From: an uncultured Flavobacterium sp. | GTDB lineage: Bacteria > Bacteroidota > Bacteroidia > Flavobacteriales > Flavobacteriaceae | DNA: 5,891 bases | Assembly (NCBI GenBank): GCA_946886675.1 | Contig: CAMPIZ010000119.1 | Span: 1-5,891, forward strand | Direction: 5' to 3' | In this document: piece by piece, positions 1-5,441 of the stretch | How the letters are laid out: every line of letters starts with the position of its first letter | Numbering within the stretch: the stretch's first letter is position 1 | Notes under the pieces: generated by a model | The model's input: the letters and a program-made list of their open reading frames with translations, nothing else | Database searches by the model: none | What the model was told of the DNA's origin: nothing | Position numbers and translations under genes: made by a program

Positions 1-687
1 ACTGCAGACTATGGCTGGCTGAAAGAAAACTATTCGTTTTCTTACGGAAATTACTATAAACCCGACGAGGTGCAGTTTGGTATGCTGCGTGTACTGAATG
101 ACGATACTATAGCCGGTGGCATGGGTTTTGGAACACATCCTCATGAAAACATGGAGATTATTACCATACCGCTCGAAGGGGGGCTTACCCACCGCGACAG
201 TATGGGAAATGAGGCTACCGTAAGGTTTGGAGAAGTACAGGTAATGAGTGCAGGTACAGGTATTGAACACAGCGAAATGAACGCCAGTAAAACAGACCGT
301 GCCAAAACCCTGCAAATATGGATTTTTCCTGAAAAGGACAATGTTGAACCCAGATATGATCAAAAAAGTTTTGATCTTGAAAAAAGCAGGAACGACTTTG
401 TAACTATAGTTACTCCACAGGATAAAAACGACGGAGTTGCTTTATGGATACACCAACAGGCCTATATGTACCTGGGGCTTTTTGACGCTAATACTACCAC
501 TACTTATAATTTAAAAATTCCGGAAAACGGAGTTTACCTTTTTCTGATAGAAGGAGAAATTGAAATTAATAATGAAACCATAAGGGAGCGCGACGCTTAT
601 GGTATTGTAGAATTTGACAGTTTTGACATAAAAACAAACAAAGATTCTAAAATACTTATAATTGAGGTTCCTATGAAGTTTAACTAA
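1..687 (+). CDS. Pirin family bicupin protein (YhhW/quercetinase-like), 5' partial
   Basis: The reading frame is open from the first base, so the gene starts upstream of the window. The in-frame GTG at 70 is not the start: residues encoded by 1-69 (including DYGWLKENYSFSYGNYYKP) match the conserved pirin N-terminus, and perhaps a dozen residues are missing. The four metal ligands of the N-terminal cupin are visible: the HPH pair at visible residues 46 and 48, and His90 and Glu92 in GIEHSE. The C-terminal half (about 145-228) is the second, degenerate cupin that has lost metal ligands. Total length near 240 residues fits the short YhhW type. Family members bind one Fe or Ni ion in the cytoplasm; some show quercetin 2,3-dioxygenase activity, but the physiological substrate is usually unknown. 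The stop lies 5 nt before the next gene, suggesting one operon. The family call is firm; the enzymatic role is not. Confidence 0.93.
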   Translation, partial: TADYGWLKENYSFSYGNYYKPDEVQFGMLRVLNDDTIAGGMGFGTHPHENMEIITIPLEGGLTHRDSMGNEATVRFGEVQVMSAGTGIEHSEMNASKTDRAKTLQIWIFPEKDNVEPRYDQKSFDLEKSRNDFVTIVTPQDKNDGVALWIHQQAYMYLGLFDANTTTTYNLKIPENGVYLFLIEGEIEINNETIRERDAYGIVEFDSFDIKTNKDSKILIIEVPMKFN

Positions 688-692
688 ACACT

Positions 693-980
693 ATGGAAAT
701 TAAAGACAACGAATTCTCGAGACAATTTGAAGCAACAGTAAATGGTAAAATGATTACAGTGGAGTACTCCAGCCAGGAGAGAAAAATTTTCCTGACTAAA
801 ATAAATATCCCTGAAGATATGGAGTATGACGACGACGAAGTTTCTGACTTTTTAAAAGAAATACTGGCGATTGCCGAAGAAAAAAGGCTGAGAGTTGTAC
901 CCACACATCCTAAAATTGCAGCTTTTTTTAAAAAGAATCCACAATATAAAGAAATGCTGCCTCCAGGTATAAGAATATAA
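693..980 (+). CDS. Small diverged GNAT-like protein (Acetyltransf_CG type), 95 aa
   Basis: The length and the C-terminal pattern (RLRVVP at residues 65-70, then FFKKNPQYKEML at 78-89) resemble the small single-domain GCN5-related acetyltransferases of the YjdJ/GTLF3B type, which are about 90-100 residues long. The central strand RKIFLTKINIP (30-40) aligns with the usual I-x-L-x-H-T-x-V-P segment, but His-Thr is replaced by Lys36-Ile37. The glycine-rich acetyl-CoA loop (GxGxG/A) is replaced by an acidic stretch around 41-52 (EDMEYDDDEVSD). The cysteine usually found in the P-x-C-P segment is His72. Acetyltransferase activity is therefore doubtful; it may be a divergent enzyme or a non-catalytic relative. 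The ATG at 693 follows the pirin stop by 5 nt and no Shine-Dalgarno is seen. The stop TAA shares its last A with the next ATG. The family link rests on pattern recognition; function is unknown. Confidence 0.8.
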   Translation: MEIKDNEFSRQFEATVNGKMITVEYSSQERKIFLTKINIPEDMEYDDDEVSDFLKEILAIAEEKRLRVVPTHPKIAAFFKKNPQYKEMLPPGIRI

Positions 981-1615
981 TGGAAAGTAATCCCTGCCCG
1001 CTTTGCAGTGGTGCTTCTATTAGTTTTTATATACAAAAGCAAAGGGAATTTTTACAGTGTTCCTATTGCCTTTCTGTTTTTAATGCACCGATGCATTACC
1101 TTACACCACAACAGGAAAAGGCACATTATGAATGTCATAACAATAATCCGGAAGATACAGAGTATCAAAATTTTGTAAGTCCTGTTATAAATGCTGTACT
1201 CAGGGATTTTTCTCCTGAACATAGCGGACTTGATTTTGGATCAGGAACCGGATCACCCGTAGTAAAAGTATTATATAATAACAATTACATTATTGATCAG
1301 TATGACATTTACTTTCACAATAACTCAGAGTTATTTAAAAAGCAGTATAACTATATAACCTGCACTGAAGTAATAGAACATTTTAAACAACCTTATAAAG
1401 AATTTAAATTGCTGCGCAGTTTACTGTTACCTGGCGGCAAACTCTACCTAATGACAGAGATTTTTGAGGAAGCAAAAGATTTTAGCAGTTGGTATTATAA
1501 AAATGATCCTACCCATATTTTTCTATATCATCCAAAGGTTTTTGAATGGATCAGTAAAGAGTTTGGATTTCGAAAAGTAACTATTGATAAGCGTTTTATA
1601 ACACTTGAGTTATAA
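980..1615 (+). CDS. Class I SAM-dependent methyltransferase with N-terminal zinc motif, 211 aa
   Basis: Residues 1-30 carry two CxxC pairs (Cys6/Cys9 and Cys27/Cys30), a likely zinc ribbon. A linker with HYECHNNN (49-56) follows, then a Rossmann methyltransferase domain. Motif I is LDFGSGTG (84-91), the SAM loop. The acidic residue after strand 2 is probably Asp109 (QYDIYF). ITCTEVIEHF (126-135) is the motif around strand 4, and LLLPGGKLYLMT (148-159) is the post-motif strand. DPTHIFLYHP near the C-terminus is typical of a group usually annotated only as class I SAM methyltransferase (Methyltransf_23-like). The substrate cannot be read from sequence; the zinc motif could contact nucleic acid or protein. 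The start ATG overlaps the upstream stop by one base (TAATG), so translational coupling is likely. The gene ends just before a terminator. The fold is confident, the substrate unknown. Confidence 0.92.
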   Translation: MESNPCPLCSGASISFYIQKQREFLQCSYCLSVFNAPMHYLTPQQEKAHYECHNNNPEDTEYQNFVSPVINAVLRDFSPEHSGLDFGSGTGSPVVKVLYNNNYIIDQYDIYFHNNSELFKKQYNYITCTEVIEHFKQPYKEFKLLRSLLLPGGKLYLMTEIFEEAKDFSSWYYKNDPTHIFLYHPKVFEWISKEFGFRKVTIDKRFITLEL

Positions 1616-1616
1616 T

Positions 1617-1648
1617 AAAACCCCCGCTTTTAGCGAGGGTTATTTTTT
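1617..1648. terminator. Bidirectional intrinsic terminator between convergent genes
   Basis: A 10-position stem (1619-1628 with 1632-1641) closes a TTT loop at 1629-1631. On the plus strand it is followed by A plus six Ts (1643-1648). On the minus strand it is followed by TTTTATTA. The plus-strand RNA has one C-A mismatch in the stem, whereas in the minus-strand RNA that position is a G-U wobble, so the hairpin is stronger for mtaB transcripts. It lies 3 nt past the methyltransferase stop, and its plus-strand T-run overlaps the mtaB stop codon. Confidence 0.9.
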
Positions 1649-2981
1649 ATGCATAAACGGGTTGATTAACAAACTCCATTCTTACTATACCGTCTTCATC
1701 AATTTTGGTAAGCTTTATTTCATGCAGTGTATTTACCAGTTCAGGGTTCCACGGTGTTTTTACCTTTACATAGTTTTCTGTAAAGCCATGTATATACCCC
1801 TCTTTATTTTCACCTTCAAAAAGCACAGTCCTTGTTGTACCTAACTGACTTTCATAAAAAGCACGGCGCTTTTTAACCGATAGCCCTCTTAGCATTTTGC
1901 TGCGCTTGCTTCTCACATTCGTAGGTACTACCCCATCCATTTCGGCTGCAGGTGTATTATCCCTTTCAGAATAGGTAAATACATGAAGGTAAGAAATATC
2001 AAGTGAGTTTAGATAATTATAGGTTTCAAGGAAGTGCTCATCTGTCTCACCCGGGAAGCCCACAATAACATCTACACCTATGCATGCGTGGGGCATTACC
2101 TCCCTTATTTTAGCTACACGCTCAGTATATACATTACGCAGGTATCGCCTTCTCATCAGTTTAAGAATATCATCACTACCCGACTGTAATGGTATATGAA
2201 AATGCGGAACAAATGTACGGCTTTGCGATACAAATTCTATAGTCTCGTTTTTAAGCAGGTTTGGCTCGATAGAAGAAATTCTTAATCGCTCAATGCCTTC
2301 TACTCTGTCCAGCTCCTGAACAAGCTCATAAAAAGTATGTTCGTGTTTTTTATTACCAAACTCCCCTTTTCCGTAGTCACCTATGTTTACTCCTGTAAGT
2401 ACAATCTCTCTTATATTTTGCTCAGAGATCTCTTTGGCATTTTTAAGTACATTCTCTAAAGTATCGCTTCGTGAAATACCTCTTGCCAGCGGAATGGTAC
2501 AGTAAGTACATTTATAATCGCAGCCATCCTGTACTTTTAAAAAAGCGCGGGTACGGTCACCTATGGAATAACTGCCCACATAAAAATCGGCTTCCGATAT
2601 TTCGCAGGAATGCACCTCTCCCATGTCATTTTTAGAAAGGTCGTTTATGTAATCGGTAATCTTAAATTTTTCAGTAGCGCCTAATACCAGATCCACACCA
2701 TCAACAGCGGCAAGCTCTTCCGGTTTTAACTGGGCATAACAGCCTACAGCTGCTACAAAAGCCTTATCATTCTTCTTTATCGCCTTTTTTACTATCTGTT
2801 TAAACTGCTTATCGGCATTTTCTGTAACCGAGCAGGTATTGATAACATATATATCGGCCGCATCTTCAAAATCAACACGGTCAAATCCTTCATCCTGAAA
2901 GTTGCGGGCAATAGTTGATGTTTCTGAAAAGTTCAGTTTGCATCCTAAAGTATAAAAAGCGACTTTTTTCCTGTTTTCCAT
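1647..2981 (-). CDS. mtaB: tRNA (t6A37-C2) methylthiotransferase MtaB
   Basis: This 444-residue protein has the complete methylthiotransferase architecture. The N-terminal MTTase domain has its three cluster cysteines at Cys14 (LGCKLN), Cys50 (NTCSVT) and Cys81 (GCYAQ). The radical SAM core has CDYKCTYC (Cys154, Cys158, Cys161), which holds the second 4Fe-4S cluster. Other core motifs include LTGVNIGDYG (195-204), SSIEPN (236-241), HIPLQSGSD (262-270) and DVIVGFPGET (304-313). A C-terminal TRAM-like RNA-binding region spans about 383-436. The GCKLN and CSVTENAD signatures favour MtaB over MiaB or RimO. MtaB converts t6A to ms2t6A at position 37 of ANN-decoding tRNAs in the cytoplasm, which supports decoding accuracy. 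The ATG at 2981 is supported by an upstream AAGGAG at 8 nt spacing. The gene stands alone on its strand, convergent with the methyltransferase and divergent from the binding protein. MtaB versus MiaB is the only residual doubt. Confidence 0.95.
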   Translation of the reverse strand: MENRKKVAFYTLGCKLNFSETSTIARNFQDEGFDRVDFEDAADIYVINTCSVTENADKQFKQIVKKAIKKNDKAFVAAVGCYAQLKPEELAAVDGVDLVLGATEKFKITDYINDLSKNDMGEVHSCEISEADFYVGSYSIGDRTRAFLKVQDGCDYKCTYCTIPLARGISRSDTLENVLKNAKEISEQNIREIVLTGVNIGDYGKGEFGNKKHEHTFYELVQELDRVEGIERLRISSIEPNLLKNETIEFVSQSRTFVPHFHIPLQSGSDDILKLMRRRYLRNVYTERVAKIREVMPHACIGVDVIVGFPGETDEHFLETYNYLNSLDISYLHVFTYSERDNTPAAEMDGVVPTNVRSKRSKMLRGLSVKKRRAFYESQLGTTRTVLFEGENKEGYIHGFTENYVKVKTPWNPELVNTLHEIKLTKIDEDGIVRMEFVNQPVYA

Positions 2982-2989
2982 TGTATAAG

Positions 2990-2995
2990 CTCCTT
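2990..2995 (-). promoter_or_regulatory. Shine-Dalgarno of mtaB
   Basis: The minus strand reads AAGGAG, with 8 nt before the mtaB ATG. This is ideal spacing and fixes the start codon. It is notable because no other gene in the window has a recognisable Shine-Dalgarno and Bacteroidota mostly do without them. Confidence 0.75.
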
Positions 2996-3022
2996 GTAAA
3001 GCAGTAACTTTATTTATATTTA
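2994..3022 (+). promoter_or_regulatory. Weak candidate promoter for the solute-binding lipoprotein
   Basis: TTG at 2994-2996 and TATATTTA at 3015-3022 are 18 nt apart, close to the Bacteroidota -33/-7 arrangement. The last base of the -7 box deviates from TAnnTTTG. A start near 3029 would give a leader of about 40 nt. This is the best plus-strand candidate seen in the 87-nt gap, but it is tentative. Confidence 0.3.
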
Positions 3023-3040
3023 CCTCTACAAAAAAGAGGT
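3022..3040. repeat. Perfect 6-bp inverted repeat in the divergent intergenic region
   Basis: ACCTCT (3022-3027) and AGAGGT (3035-3040) form a perfect inverted repeat around a 7-nt A-rich spacer. It lies at or just after the expected start sites of both divergent transcripts. It could be an operator half-site pair or a short 5' leader hairpin. The minus-strand loop is U-rich but no terminator-like T-run follows the stem. With only 6 bp, chance cannot be excluded. Confidence 0.4.
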
Positions 3041-3042
3041 TG

Positions 3043-3050
3043 CAAATTTA
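3043..3050 (-). promoter_or_regulatory. Candidate -7 promoter element of mtaB (TAnnTTTG)
   Basis: The minus strand reads TAAATTTG, an exact match to the Bacteroidota sigma-ABfr -7 consensus TAnnTTTG. Transcription would begin near 3036, giving a leader of about 55 nt before mtaB. The -33 element is poor: the nearest upstream TTG is about 25 nt away, longer than the usual spacing. Assignment is by motif and position only. Confidence 0.55.
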
Positions 3051-3068
3051 CATACAAAAATCGACTTG

Positions 3069-4682
3069 ATGAAATCAATAATAAGCTATATATCAATTTG
3101 TTGCTTAATTCTTCTTTTTACCTCCTGCACTAAGGACAAAAATCAAAATAGCGATCATCTTGTTTTCAGGTATAACGAAAATGCAGCCGTAAACTCACTC
3201 GATCCTGCTTTTTCACGCACAAGGCCATCTATATGGGTTTGCAACCAGCTTTTTAACGGGCTCGTGCAGCTTGATGACAGCCTGAATATAAAACCGGATA
3301 TCGCTAAAAAATGGGATATTTCTCAAGATGGAAAAACCTATACTTTTACACTTAGGAATGATGTATATTTTCATAAAAGTATATTGTTTGGCAGTGACAG
3401 TACACGTACCGTAAAAGCAGAGGATTTTACATATAGCCTTAACCGCCTGCTGGACGAAAAGGTAGCTGCACCAGGGCGGTGGATATTGCAAAATGTAGAA
3501 AATTTTTATGCTGTAAACGATTCTGTATTTGAAATAAAGCTCAACAAAACCTTCCCGGCATTCCTCGGATTGCTTACCATGAAATATGCATCTGTAGTGC
3601 CTCGTGAGGCTTTTGAAAAGCAGGGATACAATTTCAGGTCTAACCCTATAGGTACCGGACCTTTTCACTTTAAAATCTGGGAGGAAAGCGTGAAGCTGGT
3701 ACTCCGTAAAAACAAGATTTATCATGAGAAAGATGAAAACGGCAACAGGCTGCCCTATCTTGAAGCTGTAGCTATTACATTTTTACCCGATAAGCAAAGT
3801 GGGTTCTTACAATTTGTACAGGGTAAGCTCGAATTTGTATCCGGGCTTGACCCTTCCTATAAAGACGAGATATTAACGCCGAGAGGCGATCTTCAGCCTA
3901 AATATAAAGAAAGAGTAAAAATGATAACCGGGCCTTATCTTAATACGGAATATTTTGGCTTCAGGCTTGATGGTGCTGACGCTGCTGTTAAAGACAAAAG
4001 GATAAGGCAGGCTATGAACTATGGCTTTAACCGTGCCAAGATGATAATGTACCTTCGCAATGGTATGGGCACACCGGCTACAAGCGGCATGATACCTGTA
4101 GGCCTGGGCGGTTATGGTTGTAAAGGATATGATTATAACCCCGCAAAAGCCCGCGAACTCGTTGCTGCCTATAAAACTGAAACAGGAGATAATAATCCAA
4201 AAATACAAATGAGCACAAGTGCTTCTTACCTTGATATTGCGGAATACCTGCAGCGGGAATGGCAAAAAATAGGACTTAATGTAGAGGTGGACGTTAATCC
4301 GCCCTCTACTCTTACACAGGCAATATCTACAGGTAAAGTATCTTTTTTTAAGGCCAGCTGGATTGCCGATTATCCCGATGCCGAAAACTATCTTTCCCTT
4401 TTTTACAGTAAAAACTTTTCTCCCGGTGGCCCTAACTATACTCATTTTAAAAGTGAAAAGTTTGACAGGTTATATGAACAGTCCTTCCTGATAACTGACG
4501 ATATAAAACGACAGAAATTATACCAGCAAATGGATTCGCTTGTAATGGAGGAAGCACCTGTTATTCCTTTGTTTTATGATAAAGCAGCAAGGTTTACGGG
4601 CAGCAATGTAACTGGTTTAGGCATCAATCCTTTAAACCTGCTTACTCTGAAAAAAGTGAAGAAAACAGACGATATAAAATAG
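3069..4682 (+). CDS. ABC-type solute-binding lipoprotein, family 5 (peptide/OppA-DppA type)
   Basis: The start is set at ATG 3069, not the in-frame TTG at 3066; the product is 537 residues. Residues 1-20 form a lipoprotein signal: a hydrophobic stretch (ISICCLILLF) ends in FTSC, with Cys20 as the lipidated residue. The protein is then exported and anchored, most likely facing the periplasm. No clear acid-rich surface-export signal follows Cys20. The remainder fits SBP_bac_5: SLDPAF (43-48), a WDISQDGKTYTFTLR segment near residue 80, NPIGTGPF (192-199), RIRQAMNYGFNR (311-322), and ADYPDAENYL from 433. Length is typical of OppA/DppA proteins, which bind peptides, though some members bind nickel, sugars or other ligands. 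No permease or ATPase gene adjoins it. The family is firm; the ligand is unknown. A two-component system follows after 87 nt on the same strand. Confidence 0.93.
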   Translation: MKSIISYISICCLILLFTSCTKDKNQNSDHLVFRYNENAAVNSLDPAFSRTRPSIWVCNQLFNGLVQLDDSLNIKPDIAKKWDISQDGKTYTFTLRNDVYFHKSILFGSDSTRTVKAEDFTYSLNRLLDEKVAAPGRWILQNVENFYAVNDSVFEIKLNKTFPAFLGLLTMKYASVVPREAFEKQGYNFRSNPIGTGPFHFKIWEESVKLVLRKNKIYHEKDENGNRLPYLEAVAITFLPDKQSGFLQFVQGKLEFVSGLDPSYKDEILTPRGDLQPKYKERVKMITGPYLNTEYFGFRLDGADAAVKDKRIRQAMNYGFNRAKMIMYLRNGMGTPATSGMIPVGLGGYGCKGYDYNPAKARELVAAYKTETGDNNPKIQMSTSASYLDIAEYLQREWQKIGLNVEVDVNPPSTLTQAISTGKVSFFKASWIADYPDAENYLSLFYSKNFSPGGPNYTHFKSEKFDRLYEQSFLITDDIKRQKLYQQMDSLVMEEAPVIPLFYDKAARFTGSNVTGLGINPLNLLTLKKVKKTDDIK

Positions 4683-4740
4683 CCTGTTTCATAATTCCCA
4701 ATTCTTTCCAGATTTAAAATTATCATACACAGGTAATATG

Positions 4741-4748
4741 TATATTTG
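4741..4748 (+). promoter_or_regulatory. -7 promoter element of the response regulator-kinase operon
   Basis: TATATTTG is an exact match to the Bacteroidota -7 consensus TAnnTTTG. Transcription would start near 4755, leaving a leader of only about 15 nt before the ATG at 4770. A convincing -33 TTTG is not seen at the usual distance; AT-rich sequence (TTAT at 4720-4723) occupies that place. The element includes the in-frame TTG at 4746, which argues against that codon as the translation start. Confidence 0.6.
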
Positions 4749-4769
4749 AGAATATCTAACAATGCCGGC

Positions 4770-5441
4770 ATGAAAATCCTTATAATTGAAGACGAAAAGG
4801 GAATCAGGGAAGTAATACAGGAGTCCCTTGAAAAGGAAAAGTATATAGTGGAAACTGCTGCAGACTATATTTCTGGCCTCGATAAAATAGGCGCTTATGA
4901 TTATGACTGCATACTGGTAGATATAATGCTGCCCAACGGAAGTGGGCTTGACCTTGTAAAGGAAATAAAAGAACTACGTAAAAAAGAAGCGGTTATAATA
5001 ATTTCTGCTAAAGATGCAGTAGATGATAAGGTTGCCGGCCTGGATTTGGGGGCGGATGATTACCTCGCCAAGCCTTTTCATTTAGCCGAACTTCACGCGC
5101 GGATTAAATCGGCTATTAGGCGTAAAAATCATGATGGCGACAGTTTTATCACCTGGAATAATATTAAAGTACAGCCGGAACAAAGACTCGTAAGTGTTAA
5201 TGACACACCCCTGCAGCTTAACCGAAAGGAATATGACCTGTTTTATTATTTTATGATAAACCCAAACAGGCTCATTAATAAAACTGCCATTGCAGAATCT
5301 GTTTGGGGTGATTATACAGATCAGGCAGACAATCTTGATTTTGTATATTCCCAAATAAAAAACCTTCGTAAAAAACTGAAGGATGCAGGTGCTGAAGCCG
5401 ACATACAGGCGGTATACGGCATGGGTTATAAAATGACTTAA
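4770..5441 (+). CDS. Response regulator transcription factor, OmpR/PhoB family
   Basis: The product is 223 residues counted from ATG 4770. The in-frame TTG at 4746 would add eight residues ahead of the usual MKILIIEDE opening and lies inside the promoter element. The receiver domain (1-about 115) keeps all key residues: acidic pocket Glu7/Asp8, phospho-acceptor Asp51 (VDIMLP), switch Ser79 (ISAKD) and Lys101 (KPF). A winged-helix DNA-binding domain follows (about 125-223), with LNRKEYDLFYYFM, a recognition-helix region near DFVYSQIKNLRKKL and the terminal YGMGYKM hairpin. It should be phosphorylated by the adjoining kinase and bind promoter DNA as a dimer; its targets cannot be read from this sequence. 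The stop codon directly abuts the kinase ATG, so the two are co-transcribed. No Shine-Dalgarno precedes it. Confidence 0.95.
   Translation: MKILIIEDEKGIREVIQESLEKEKYIVETAADYISGLDKIGAYDYDCILVDIMLPNGSGLDLVKEIKELRKKEAVIIISAKDAVDDKVAGLDLGADDYLAKPFHLAELHARIKSAIRRKNHDGDSFITWNNIKVQPEQRLVSVNDTPLQLNRKEYDLFYYFMINPNRLINKTAIAESVWGDYTDQADNLDFVYSQIKNLRKKLKDAGAEADIQAVYGMGYKMT

Noticed and set aside
70..72. GTG as the start of the pirin gene
   Set aside because: Codons 1-69 are in frame, without a stop, and encode the conserved pirin N-terminal segment, so the true start is outside the window.
680..1042. 120-codon minus-strand frame opposite the GNAT-like gene
   Set aside because: It is fully antisense to well-supported coding sequence, its protein is low-complexity and Ser/Ile-rich, and it has no recognisable domain.
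1605..1844. 79-codon plus-strand frame over the terminator and the mtaB 3' end
   Set aside because: It would be translated through a terminator hairpin and antisense to the TRAM region of mtaB, with no domain.
3066..3068. TTG as the start of the solute-binding protein
   Set aside because: The adjacent ATG at 3069 gives a normal lipoprotein signal peptide; TTG would add a single residue with no supporting ribosome site.
3213..3725. 170-codon minus-strand frame within the binding-protein gene
   Set aside because: It is antisense to a clear SBP_bac_5 coding region and its translation has no family features; it is an overlap artefact.
3873..4445. 190-codon minus-strand frame within the binding-protein gene
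   Set aside because: Same situation: it lies over conserved SBP motifs (RIRQAMNYGFNR, ADYPDAENY) and has no recognisable features of its own.
4655..4690. AAACAG...CTGTTT stem across the stop of the binding-protein gene as a terminator
   Set aside because: The stem is only 6 AT-rich pairs with a long loop and no T-run follows, so intrinsic termination is not supported.
4691..4723. ATAATT...AATTAT inverted repeat upstream of the response regulator
   Set aside because: It is six A-T pairs with a long spacer in AT-rich DNA and is expected by chance.
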